50,749 bases of DNA from Gammaproteobacteria bacterium (GTDB lineage: Bacteria > Pseudomonadota > Gammaproteobacteria > Pseudomonadales > Azotimanducaceae), in the NCBI GenBank assembly GCA_009837725.1, contig VXSY01000080.1:1-50749 (forward strand), given 5' to 3'. The position numbers and the translations under genes were made by a program. Shown here one piece after another: positions 43,027 through 50,749 of this stretch. The notes below the pieces were generated by a model, which was not told the origin of the DNA, did no database searches, and saw only the letters and a program-made list of their open reading frames with translations. How positions within the stretch are numbered: position 1 is the first letter of the stretch; every line of letters begins with the position of its first letter.

Positions 43027-44387
43027 CACGCCACCCTCATGTCTGCTTGGCTGTGTGCATACACCGGCGGACGGCCTATGGCAATGTGATCGAATCCCAG
43101 CGCCCGCATGGCCTCCGGCGAATAGAGATTGCGGCCGTCGAAGATCGCCGGCGTCTTGAGCCGCGCCTTGATCTCGTCGAAGTCGGGGCTGTGGAACTCG
43201 TTCCACTCGGTCACGACGGCTAGGGCGTCGGCGCCGTCGAGGGCTTCCTCGCGTCGGTCGCAGAGCGCAAGCTCCTCTCGTTCACCGTAGATCGCCCGCG
43301 CCTGGTGCAGGGCCCGTGGGTCGTAGGCACGCACGCGGCCGCCGGCGGCCCAGACGCCTTCCATCAAGGCGCAGCTTGGCGCTTCCCGCATGTCGTCGGT
43401 GTTGGGCTTGAACGAAAGCCCCCACAGGGCGATGGTGCGGCCGGCGAGATTGCCGCCGAAGTAGGCTCGGATGCGTTCCGCCAGAACCTGGTGCTGGCGC
43501 CGGTTGACGTCGTCCACACCACGCGCGATGGCGGTGTCATAGCCGACCTCCCGGGCCATGCCGATCAGCGCCCGCACGTCCTTGGGGAAGCACGAGCCGC
43601 CGTAGCCGCAGCCGGCGTAGATGAAGTGGAAACCGATGCGCGGATCCATACCGATCCCGCGCCGCACCGCCTCGACATCCGCACCGAGACGGTCTGCGAG
43701 ACCGGCGAGTTCGTTCATCAGACTGATGCGGGTGGCGAGCATGACGTTGGCGGCATACTTGGTGAGTTCTGCCGACGGCAGATCCATGTGGACGATGCGG
43801 TCGTGGTTACGGTTGAAGGGCGCGTAGAGCCGTTCGAGGAGTTCCCGCGCCTTGGCATCGTCGCTGCCGATGACGATGCGGTCCGGCTTCATGAAGTCGG
43901 CCACGGCGCTGCCTTCCTTGAGAAACTCCGGGTTCGAGGCCACGCTGAACGGGATTTCGCGTCGCCGTTTGGCGAGTTGCCCACGAATGGTGTCGCGCAC
44001 CCGATCCGCCGCCCCCACTGGCACCGTCGACTTGCTGACGACCACCTTCGTCTCGTTCATGAACTGGCCGATGGCCAGTGCCACAGACAACGCTTGGCTC
44101 ATGTCGGCGGAGCCGTCCTCTCCGGGCGGCGTGCCGACGGCAATGAAGATCACCTCGCCGTGCTCGACACCCTCTTCGGCGTCGGTGGTGAACCGCAAGC
44201 GCCCGGCACCTAGGTTGGCACGGACGAGCTCGTCAAGTCCCGGTTCGAACATCGGCACTTCGCCACGCTTCAGCATGGCGACCTTGGCGCCGTCTATGTC
44301 CACGCACACGACATCGTTGCCGCGTTCGGCAAAGCAGGCGCCGGTGACGAGGCCGACATAGGCCGCGCCGAAAATGGTGACTCGCAT
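43026..44387 (-). CDS. ugd: UDP-glucose 6-dehydrogenase
   Basis: 453 aa, standard length. Oxidises UDP-glucose to UDP-glucuronate for surface polysaccharides. N-terminal [20 protein letters not shown] Rossmann motif, [35 protein letters not shown], catalytic Cys in [10 protein letters not shown], and [15 protein letters not shown]. The first Gly-rich motif is GAAYVG instead of GxGYVG. ATG 44387 matches the family; the frame continues upstream without homology. First gene of a minus-strand operon with the SDR and the luciferase-like gene. Confidence 0.92.
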   Translation of the reverse strand: MRVTIFGAAYVGLVTGACFAERGNDVVCVDIDGAKVAMLKRGEVPMFEPGLDELVRANLGAGRLRFTTDAEEGVEHGEVIFIAVGTPPGEDGSADMSQALSVALAIGQFMNETKVVVSKSTVPVGAADRVRDTIRGQLAKRRREIPFSVASNPEFLKEGSAVADFMKPDRIVIGSDDAKARELLERLYAPFNRNHDRIVHMDLPSAELTKYAANVMLATRISLMNELAGLADRLGADVEAVRRGIGMDPRIGFHFIYAGCGYGGSCFPKDVRALIGMAREVGYDTAIARGVDDVNRRQHQVLAERIRAYFGGNLAGRTIALWGLSFKPNTDDMREAPSCALMEGVWAAGGRVRAYDPRALHQARAIYGEREELALCDRREEALDGADALAVVTEWNEFHSPDFDEIKARLKTPAIFDGRNLYSPEAMRALGFDHIAIGRPPVYAHSQADMRVA

Positions 44388-44625
44388 GGATCGCAAAAAG
44401 CAGGGGTGTGCGGTGGATTCTAACCGCCAGCGCGCCGCGTTCGCGTCGTCTCGCTTTGCAGCGCCGAGCTTTGCCGTTAGGCTGCGCGAGCGCTGCTTGG
44501 CGGCGCTTTGGCGACTTTCGCTAACGCAAAAACTGCGACGGCCTCCTGCAAGCGGGGCACGTTCGATAGAGTTTCTACGGTGCAGGCGCCTAGCTTGGGG
44601 CAAGCCTGCTGGGGACGGGGAACGC

Positions 44626-45978
44626 TTGGCCGACTACGACTTTGATCTCTTTGTCATCGGTGCCGGCTCCGGCGGCGTGCGCGCTGCACGCATGTCGGCG
44701 GCCTACGGTGCCCGCGTTGCCATCGCGGAGGAGCGCTATCTCGGCGGCACCTGCGTCAACGTTGGCTGCGTGCCGAAGAAGCTGTTCGTCTATGGCGCGC
44801 ATTTCGCCGAGGACTTCGAAGACGCGGCCGGCTTCGGCTGGAACGGTGGCGCGCCGACATTCGACTGGCCGGTGCTGCGCGACAACAAGACCCGCGAAAT
44901 CGAGCGCCTGAACGGCATCTACCGCAACCTCCTCACGGGTCCGGGCGTCGAGGTGATCGAGGCACGGGCGCGGCTGACGGGGCCGCACACCATCGACGTG
45001 GGCGGTCGCGAGGTGAGCGCAGAGCGCATTCTCGTGGCCACCGGAAGCTGGCCCGTGCTGCCACCGTTTCCGGGCGTCGAGCATGCCATCACATCCAACG
45101 AGGCGTTCTATCTCGACGAGTTTCCGCAGCGGGTGCTGGTGATCGGCGGCGGCTACATCGCCGTGGAATTCGCCGGCATCTTCCAGGGCCTCGGTGCCGA
45201 GACCCTGCTCTCCTATCGTGGCGAGCTGTTTCTGCGCGGCTTCGACGAAGGCATCCGGCGGTTCGTGCTGGACGAAATCCGCGCCAAGGGCGTGGACGTG
45301 TCGCTCAACTCGCACATCGCCCGCCTGGACCGCCACGGCGACGAGTTCGTGACCACCTTCGAGGATGGCTCCACCCATGTTTCGGACCTCGTGATGGTTG
45401 CAACCGGACGTGCGCCCAACACCGCAGGACTCGGCCTCGAGGCAGCCGGCGTGCAGCTCGCCGAGTCCGGCGCAATCCCGGTGGACGACGAATACCGCAC
45501 CAACGTCGCTCACATCCACGCCATCGGCGACGTGATCGATCGCCTGCAGCTAACGCCGGTGGCCATCGCCGAGGGCATGTGCATCGCCGGGAATCTCTAC
45601 AACGGCGAGTCGCGCTCCGTGGAATACGCCAACGTTCCCACCGCCATCTTCTGCCAGCCCAACATTGGCACGGTGGGGCCGACGGAAGAGGAGGCGAGGC
45701 AGCGCTATCCGAGGCTTCAGGTGTTCGAGTCGAGCTTCCGACCCATGAAGCACACGCTCTCCGGGCGCGGCGAGCGCACGATGATGAAGCTCCTGGTGGA
45801 CGGGGACAGCGATGCCGTGGTGGCGGCGCACATGTGCGGGCCGGACGCCGGCGAGATCGTCCAGGGCCTTGCCGTCGCCATCGTCGCCGGCGCCACCAAG
45901 ACGCAGTTCGATGCCACGGTGGGCATCCATCCCACCGCGGCCGAAGAATTCGTGACCATGCGGGAGGCAGTGCGATGA
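44626..45978 (+). CDS. gor: Glutathione-disulfide reductase
   Basis: 450 aa. FAD/NADPH enzyme reducing glutathione disulfide. [16 protein letters not shown], redox pair Cys43/Cys48 in [19 protein letters not shown] domain [14 protein letters not shown] with [13 protein letters not shown] (the Arg residues mark glutathione rather than lipoamide enzymes), [17 protein letters not shown], and C-terminal [10 protein letters not shown] with the catalytic His. Start chosen as TTG 44626, with a GGGGACGGGG stretch in front. The 238 bp upstream have no gene. The stop overlaps the phosphatase ATG. Confidence 0.93.
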   Translation: MADYDFDLFVIGAGSGGVRAARMSAAYGARVAIAEERYLGGTCVNVGCVPKKLFVYGAHFAEDFEDAAGFGWNGGAPTFDWPVLRDNKTREIERLNGIYRNLLTGPGVEVIEARARLTGPHTIDVGGREVSAERILVATGSWPVLPPFPGVEHAITSNEAFYLDEFPQRVLVIGGGYIAVEFAGIFQGLGAETLLSYRGELFLRGFDEGIRRFVLDEIRAKGVDVSLNSHIARLDRHGDEFVTTFEDGSTHVSDLVMVATGRAPNTAGLGLEAAGVQLAESGAIPVDDEYRTNVAHIHAIGDVIDRLQLTPVAIAEGMCIAGNLYNGESRSVEYANVPTAIFCQPNIGTVGPTEEEARQRYPRLQVFESSFRPMKHTLSGRGERTMMKLLVDGDSDAVVAAHMCGPDAGEIVQGLAVAIVAGATKTQFDATVGIHPTAAEEFVTMREAVR

Positions 45979-47399
45979 TGCGGATTCGATCCTTGCGGCC
46001 GGGTCACATGGCAGCGGCACTGCTGTCGGCCGGCCTTGTGTCGGCAACCGACGCCGGCCCGCGCAATGTCATCCTCTTCGTCGGCGACGGCATGGGCGTC
46101 TCCACCGTTACTGCGGCGCGCATTCTGGAAGGCCAGATGCACGGCAACCCCGGCGAGGAAAACGCGCTTTCCTTCGAGGAGTTTCCGGCACTGGCGCTGG
46201 TGAAGACCTACACGACGGACATGCAGGTTCCCGATTCCGCCGGCACCATGACCGCGCTCGTCACCGGCGTGAAGACCCGGTCCGGCGTGATCTCCATCGG
46301 CCCCGAAGCCGATCGGGGCGACTGTGAGGCGAGCAAGGCATACACGTTGGAGACGCTGCTGGAAGTGGCCGAGCAGGAGGGCTATCGCACCGGCATCGTC
46401 ACCACCACCAGCATCACTCATGCGACACCGGCTGCCACCTATGCCCATGCCGCAGACCGCAACTGGGAACGACGCGGCGCCATCCCGGAGGAAAGCCGAG
46501 ACACCTGTGCGGACATCGCCCAGCAGTTCGTTGCATTTGGATACGGCGACGGCATCGACGTGGCCTTCGGCGGCGGCAGGGAGATGTTCCTGCCGGCAAC
46601 GGAAGCGGACCCGGAGGACGATGGCGCCACCGGTGCCCGCGAGGACGGGCGCAACCTCGTCGAGGAATGGCTTGCCTCAGGCGAGGGGCGAGCCTTTGCG
46701 CACGACCAGGCTGGATTCGAGGCGCTTCCATCCGAAGCCCAGGTACTCGCGCTGTTCGAGCCCTCACACATGGAGTTCGAGGCCGACCGCGCCGAGGATG
46801 CCGGCGGCGAACCGTCGCTGGCGGAAATGACCGCGGCCGCCATCGATCGTCTCGCGAACGACCGCGGCTATTTTCTGATGGTGGAAGCGGGGCGCATCGA
46901 CCACGCCCACCACTTCGGCAACGCCCGCCGCGCCCTCGTCGACACCATCGCCCTTGCCGACGCGGTGGCTGTGGCGGCAGAGCGTACCGACCCCGCCGAC
47001 ACCCTCATCGTCGTCACGGCCGACCACAGCCACACCCTCACCATCGCTGGCTATCCCGTGCGCGGCAATCCGATTCTCGACTATGTGCGGGATGCCGCCG
47101 GCGAACCCCAGCGGGATGCGAAGGGGCAGGCGTACACGACGCTCGGCTATGCCAACGGCCCTGGCGCATTGGTGGATCGAGACGCCGAGGACGCGATAGC
47201 TGTGCCCACCGACGGCGACTATCAGCAGACGGCAACCCATGCGATGTACATCGAAACCCATGCTGGTGAGGACGTCCCGGCCTATGCGCGCGGGCCGCAC
47301 GCTGGCGAGATCGCCGGCGTGATGGAGCAGAACGAGCTCCATGGCGTGATGCTCCGAGCACTCTTCGGCGCGGATTCGGCCACCCGGGAGACCCGTTGA
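45975..47399 (+). CDS. Periplasmic alkaline phosphatase (PhoA family)
   Basis: 474 aa. Signal peptide [20 protein letters not shown], then [19 protein letters not shown] (metal Asp), nucleophile Ser in [31 protein letters not shown] and TADHSHT. These give the two-zinc phosphomonoesterase site; the His at the DGMG and AHH region suggests a Zn/Mg arrangement as in other bacterial enzymes. The ATG overlaps the gor stop (ATGA) and its own stop overlaps the symporter ATG (TGATG). It may release phosphate from nutrients in the periplasm. Confidence 0.9.
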   Translation: MMRIRSLRPGHMAAALLSAGLVSATDAGPRNVILFVGDGMGVSTVTAARILEGQMHGNPGEENALSFEEFPALALVKTYTTDMQVPDSAGTMTALVTGVKTRSGVISIGPEADRGDCEASKAYTLETLLEVAEQEGYRTGIVTTTSITHATPAATYAHAADRNWERRGAIPEESRDTCADIAQQFVAFGYGDGIDVAFGGGREMFLPATEADPEDDGATGAREDGRNLVEEWLASGEGRAFAHDQAGFEALPSEAQVLALFEPSHMEFEADRAEDAGGEPSLAEMTAAAIDRLANDRGYFLMVEAGRIDHAHHFGNARRALVDTIALADAVAVAAERTDPADTLIVVTADHSHTLTIAGYPVRGNPILDYVRDAAGEPQRDAKGQAYTTLGYANGPGALVDRDAEDAIAVPTDGDYQQTATHAMYIETHAGEDVPAYARGPHAGEIAGVMEQNELHGVMLRALFGADSATRETR

Positions 47400-49084
47400 T
47401 GGATGCGCTGAGCGGCTTTCTCAGCACGCTGGACGGAATCCTCGGCAGTTCGCCTTGGTTCCCCTTCGTGCTGCTCGGCGTGGGCCTCCTGTTCACGCTC
47501 TATCTTGGCCTGCCGCAGGTACGCTTCTTTCGCCACGCGTGGCGCGTGCTGCTCGGCCGTGAAACCCGCTCGGACGCTCCCGGCGACACCAGCCACCTGC
47601 AAGCACTCTCGACGGCACTGTCCGGCACGGTTGGCACGGGCAACATCGGCGGCGTCGCGCTGGCGCTGCACCTCGGCGGCCCGGCGGCGCTCTTCTGGAT
47701 GTGGATGACGGCCTTCCTCGGCATGGCAACCAAGTTCGTCGAGGTGAGCATCTCGCACAAGTACCGCATCACCGACGACAAGGGGCAGATCGCCGGTGGC
47801 CCGATGTACTACATGGAGCGGGGCCTCGGAGCCCGTTTCGGCGAACGCTGGAAGTGGGCCGCCAAGGGCATGGCGGTGCTGTTCGCCGTGGCTACGGTGT
47901 TCAGCACGCTGGGCTCCGGCAACATGCCGCAGAGCAACAACATGGCGTCGGGGCTCGAAACCTCGTTCGGCATTCCGCCGTGGGTGAGCGGCGGGGCGCT
48001 GGCGATCCTGCTGGGGCTTGTCATCATCGGCGGCATTCGCCGCATCGCCACGGTGGCGACCGCCATCGTGCCCACCATGGGCGTCATCTATGCGCTCGGC
48101 GCGACGGCGGTGATCGTCACCAACGCCGATGCCATCATTCCGTCCTTCGCCGCCGTGTTCAGCAATGCCTTCAGCGGCAGTGCGGCGGCTGGCGGGTTTC
48201 TTGGCGCATCGTTCGCCTATGCCTTCACCAAGGGAGTCAACCGGGGACTGTTCTCGAACGAGGCGGGGCAGGGTTCCGCACCCATCGCCCACGCTTCGGC
48301 CAAGACCGACGAGCCGGTTTCCGAAGGCATGGTGTCCTTGCTCGAACCGTTCATCGACACGCTGGTGATTTGCACGCTGACCGGTCTCGTGATTCTGGCG
48401 AGCGGGGTTTGGCAGGAGAAGTTCGACACCGAGTTCGATTCCTTCGACACGCAATTCGTGGCCGGTGCCTGGTCGGACCAGGACGCGGCGCACGTCGATG
48501 CGCTGTATCGGCACCTTGGCGGCGGCGAAGGGAGTGCGGTGGCGCCTGCTTCCGGTACGTTTGCGGTGGTCGATGGGCGCTTGGCGGAGGCTGGCGTTGT
48601 TACCGTGCTGCACAACCGCTCGGTCGCCGAGGACGTTCGCTTCCACCAGGACGGCGTGCCCTATACAGGGGAAATCCGCCTCGTCGATGGGGAACTCGCG
48701 ACCGACGTTTCGGTGCGGGGCAGGTCGCTCCTGCACTCGGTGCCGCTGACCGCGGAGGCATTCAAGCGCTCGTTCATCGGCGACTACGGCCAATACGCGG
48801 TCACCGTGGGCCTGATGCTGTTCGCCTTCTCCACCGCCATCGCCTGGTCCTACTACGGCGACCGCTCGATGACGTACCTGTTCGGCACCGCCTCGGTGCT
48901 GCCGTATCGGGTGTTCTACGTGCTCGCCTTCTTCCTCGCTACCATCATGGACACCTCGCTCGTATGGCTGATCTCCGCCGTCACCCTGGTGCTGATGGCG
49001 CTGCCCAACTTGGTCGGCATCGTCCTGTTCGCTCCAGAGATCAGGCGCGAAGTGGCGGCCTATCGCGAGCGGCGGGGGCTCTGA
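47399..49084 (+). CDS. Alanine/glycine:cation symporter (AGCS family) with inserted domain
   Basis: 561 aa, longer than the usual 450-500. Sodium-coupled amino acid importer in the inner membrane. Family marks: [46 protein letters not shown] and [20 protein letters not shown]. About 123 extra residues (roughly 338-460, [17 protein letters not shown] to [10 protein letters not shown]) separate two C-terminal helices and look soluble and acidic. Translation is coupled to the phosphatase gene. The 3' end overlaps the convergent gene by 25 bp. Confidence 0.9.
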   Translation: MDALSGFLSTLDGILGSSPWFPFVLLGVGLLFTLYLGLPQVRFFRHAWRVLLGRETRSDAPGDTSHLQALSTALSGTVGTGNIGGVALALHLGGPAALFWMWMTAFLGMATKFVEVSISHKYRITDDKGQIAGGPMYYMERGLGARFGERWKWAAKGMAVLFAVATVFSTLGSGNMPQSNNMASGLETSFGIPPWVSGGALAILLGLVIIGGIRRIATVATAIVPTMGVIYALGATAVIVTNADAIIPSFAAVFSNAFSGSAAAGGFLGASFAYAFTKGVNRGLFSNEAGQGSAPIAHASAKTDEPVSEGMVSLLEPFIDTLVICTLTGLVILASGVWQEKFDTEFDSFDTQFVAGAWSDQDAAHVDALYRHLGGGEGSAVAPASGTFAVVDGRLAEAGVVTVLHNRSVAEDVRFHQDGVPYTGEIRLVDGELATDVSVRGRSLLHSVPLTAEAFKRSFIGDYGQYAVTVGLMLFAFSTAIAWSYYGDRSMTYLFGTASVLPYRVFYVLAFFLATIMDTSLVWLISAVTLVLMALPNLVGIVLFAPEIRREVAAYRERRGL

Positions 49085-49764
49085 CGGAAAGGCCACGCCG
49101 CGAGATCGGTGAGCGCAGTTTGGGAGAGGAGGTAGGCGTCGTGCTCCTCCCGAGCGGCCCGCTGCACGGCAGCCAACGTGCGGCTGGTGCTCGTTGCCGG
49201 CGGACGGTGAACGCGCGGGTGCCCGCGCATGTGGTCCAGCGCGTTGCGCAGGTTGCCCGGAGTGGGGGGCCTGCGTAACCAAAGCGTGAGTTCGAGAGCG
49301 ATGGCATCGAACCCGTCGCGTCCGCGCAGCCGGCTCACCCGCCGTCCGAACGCGCGGTAGGCGGCTTGGTCGCGGGCCAAGAGCGAATACTTGTGCTGCG
49401 CCCAAAGCTCGTGCGTGGAACGGGGCAGACGGATGCGTCCCGGCTCTTTGGCCGCGTATTTCTCGGCCAACCGCGCGAATTGCTCCCCCGGTGCGTCGAT
49501 GAAGGTCTCTGGCCAACGTCCTGGCGCCTTGCGAAGCCGTACGGGCGAGCGGTCCCGGTAGCCGCGAAACGCCATTTCCGCCGCCAGCATGCGGTGCCGC
49601 TGGTGCAGCGCCCAGCCGAGATCGGTCCATCGAAGGGTCTCGGGATGGCGACCGTAGCCAGCCAACCCCTTGCTCAGGATCGCTGCCACGCCATGCAGTT
49701 CGCGATGTTCGCCGAGGAGGCTTTGGCGGTTCAGATAGCCCGGATGGATGTCCCAGATGCGCAC
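49060..49764 (-). CDS. Pyrimidine-dimer DNA glycosylase-like protein (endonuclease V type)
   Basis: 234 aa, GTG start. N-terminus [23 protein letters not shown] aligns by pattern with T4 endonuclease V, the Glu in GEHREL falling at the catalytic Glu23 and the Arg at position 2 replacing the phage Thr2. The rest ([29 protein letters not shown]) matches the cellular members of this family. A DNA-repair role is inferred. It converges with the symporter gene, overlapping it by 25 bp at the 3' ends. Confidence 0.78.
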   Translation of the reverse strand: MRIWDIHPGYLNRQSLLGEHRELHGVAAILSKGLAGYGRHPETLRWTDLGWALHQRHRMLAAEMAFRGYRDRSPVRLRKAPGRWPETFIDAPGEQFARLAEKYAAKEPGRIRLPRSTHELWAQHKYSLLARDQAAYRAFGRRVSRLRGRDGFDAIALELTLWLRRPPTPGNLRNALDHMRGHPRVHRPPATSTSRTLAAVQRAAREEHDAYLLSQTALTDLAAWPFRQSPRRSR

Positions 49765-49786
49765 GGCGGCGGGGGCACGATGCTGC

Positions 49787-50416
49787 CTACCCCCAACGGT
49801 CCCAATGCACCGTCTGTTCCACGGGCAGCCGGGTGACCGGGCCGAACTTGCCCATCGGATACCCCACCGGAATCAGGCAAAAGGCCTCGACGTTGTCCGG
49901 CAACGCCAGCACCTCACGCGCGGCTTCCCGATTCGCGAGCCCCAGGGTCGTGGGTGCGGCGCCGAGCCCGAGGGCACGCGCCGCCAAGAGCAGGTTCTGC
50001 ACCGCCGGCCATATGGAGCCGCCGCCCATTGCCTGGCCGGCGGCGACGGGCCGCTCGAACTCGTAGCAGGCGATGACGAGTGCCGGAATGTCCTGCATGT
50101 GCTCGGCCTGCCACAGCACCGACTTCAGCATCCGTGCCCGCTTGTCCGCGTCCTGATGCGGCAGCGCCCCGGCTCGGCCCGAATCCGGCGCCGCGTAGGC
50201 CGTCACCGCTGTCTTGTTGAGCGCTGCCAGCCGCGTCCGCTGTTCGGCATCGCGCACGACGATCCAGCGTGCGCCTTGCGCATTGGAGCCCGTCGGTGCC
50301 TGGTTGGCGGCATCGATGAGTTTCAGCAACACCTCCTCCGGCACGGGCGTCGGCTGCAGCCGGCGCATGGCCCGACAGTTGTACATCGTCTCGAAAATGC
50401 CCATCTCGACCGCCAC
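49787..50416 (-). CDS. Nitroreductase family protein
   Basis: 209 aa FMN-dependent oxidoreductase. YNCRAMRRLQPTPVPEEVL and AANQAPTGSNAQGARWIVV are the FMN-binding start, SIWPAVQNLLLAARALGLGA the dimer helix and IPVGYPMGKFGPV the end. GTG 50416 is preferred because GAGGAG lies 7 nt upstream; ATG 50404 would lose four residues. It reads divergently from the amidohydrolase gene at the window edge. Confidence 0.88.
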   Translation of the reverse strand: MAVEMGIFETMYNCRAMRRLQPTPVPEEVLLKLIDAANQAPTGSNAQGARWIVVRDAEQRTRLAALNKTAVTAYAAPDSGRAGALPHQDADKRARMLKSVLWQAEHMQDIPALVIACYEFERPVAAGQAMGGGSIWPAVQNLLLAARALGLGAAPTTLGLANREAAREVLALPDNVEAFCLIPVGYPMGKFGPVTRLPVEQTVHWDRWG

Positions 50417-50542
50417 GGCCCCACTCCTCAAGGTGCGCTTGACTGCCCGGCAACATAGCACGCCGCCGGTGCCGAAGCGTCGCCGAAGCAAGGCCCGTGC
50501 GGTATAGTTCTGCGCTTGCATTCATTCGCGAGGAGCGAATCC

Positions 50543-50749
50543 ATGGCCCATTCGTTGATCATTTCCGGCGGCACCGTGGTTGACGGCAGCGGCGCAGCGC
50601 CGAAGCGTGCCGATGTTGCGGTCGACGACGGGCGCATCAGCCGCGTCGGGGATCTTGCCGGCGAGCAAGCCGCCGAGACCATCGACGCCACCGGGAAGAT
50701 CGTCACGCCGGGCTTCGTCGATCTGCACACGCACCTCGATGCCCAGATC
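50543..50749 (+). CDS. N-acyl-D-amino-acid deacylase family amidohydrolase, 3' part outside window
   Basis: First 69 residues only; the frame is open at the window edge. [17 protein letters not shown] and [15 protein letters not shown] with the HxH metal motif are almost the same as in the gene at 13845, so this is a paralogue. AGGAG lies 8 nt before the ATG. TATAGT at 50503-50508 is a plausible -10, with a weak -35 (TCGCCG, 17 bp upstream). Confidence 0.85.
   Translation, partial: MAHSLIISGGTVVDGSGAAPKRADVAVDDGRISRVGDLAGEQAAETIDATGKIVTPGFVDLHTHLDAQI

Overview
The window is GC-rich, densely coded DNA from a Gram-negative bacterium, most likely a member of the Pseudomonadota (perhaps a gammaproteobacterium). 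The Gram-negative call rests on lpxC (lipid A), a glutathione reductase, a DusA-type dihydrouridine synthase and bacterial tRNAs with encoded CCA. Three genes need a single-base correction to read through, so the source may be an unpolished or metagenomic assembly, or the genes may be decaying.

Layout. 1-3979: Hanks-type kinase (5' end outside the window), a degenerate receiver/PP2C phosphatase and a STAS protein, which look like a stress-signalling unit. 4014-5467 (minus): TerB-like protein and dusA. 5493-11166: complete five-gene peptide-type ABC importer (two ATPases, lipoprotein, two permeases) with palindromic repeats around and inside the lipoprotein gene. 11302-15536: lpxC, gltX and a D-aminoacylase-type amidohydrolase. 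15576-17268: intact insertion sequence with a 5-bp target duplication, landed next to the promoter of a tRNA-Val/tRNA-Asp pair (17314-17493).

17557-24672 is an accessory region. It holds a frameshifted conserved gene, an unknown gene, a methyltransferase, a two-gene nucleotidyltransferase (AbiEii-like) cassette, nudC and a phytanoyl-CoA dioxygenase-like gene. Copies of a 28-30 bp inverted repeat, some paired into 161-240 bp elements, lie at most of the gene boundaries. A shrunken second copy of the nucleotidyltransferase cassette lies at 30703-30857.

24673-30597 has a flavin-dependent halogenase and a FAD/NAD(P)-binding protein, divergent from a secreted beta-propeller/di-haem cytochrome. 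30921-34135 has small stress or regulatory genes (VOC protein, UspA, XRE regulator with membrane partner and a clear operator) and a frameshifted PhyH gene followed by ypeA. 34146-44387 is metabolic: SRPBCC protein, penicillin-acylase-type Ntn hydrolase, alpha/beta hydrolase, enoyl-CoA hydratase family, ispA, acyl-CoA dehydrogenase-like flavoprotein, luciferase-like protein, SDR and UDP-glucose dehydrogenase. 44626-50749 has gor, alkaline phosphatase and an AGCS symporter with overlapping ends, then a pyrimidine-dimer glycosylase-like gene, a nitroreductase and the start of a second D-aminoacylase-type gene.

The strongest candidates for something new are the repeat family dividing the 18.5-24.7 kb region, the nucleotidyltransferase/partner cassette with its remnant, the halogenase/FAD/di-haem locus, and the in-frame insertion of a palindromic repeat into a lipoprotein signal peptide. 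All functional assignments come from reading motifs; no database search was run.
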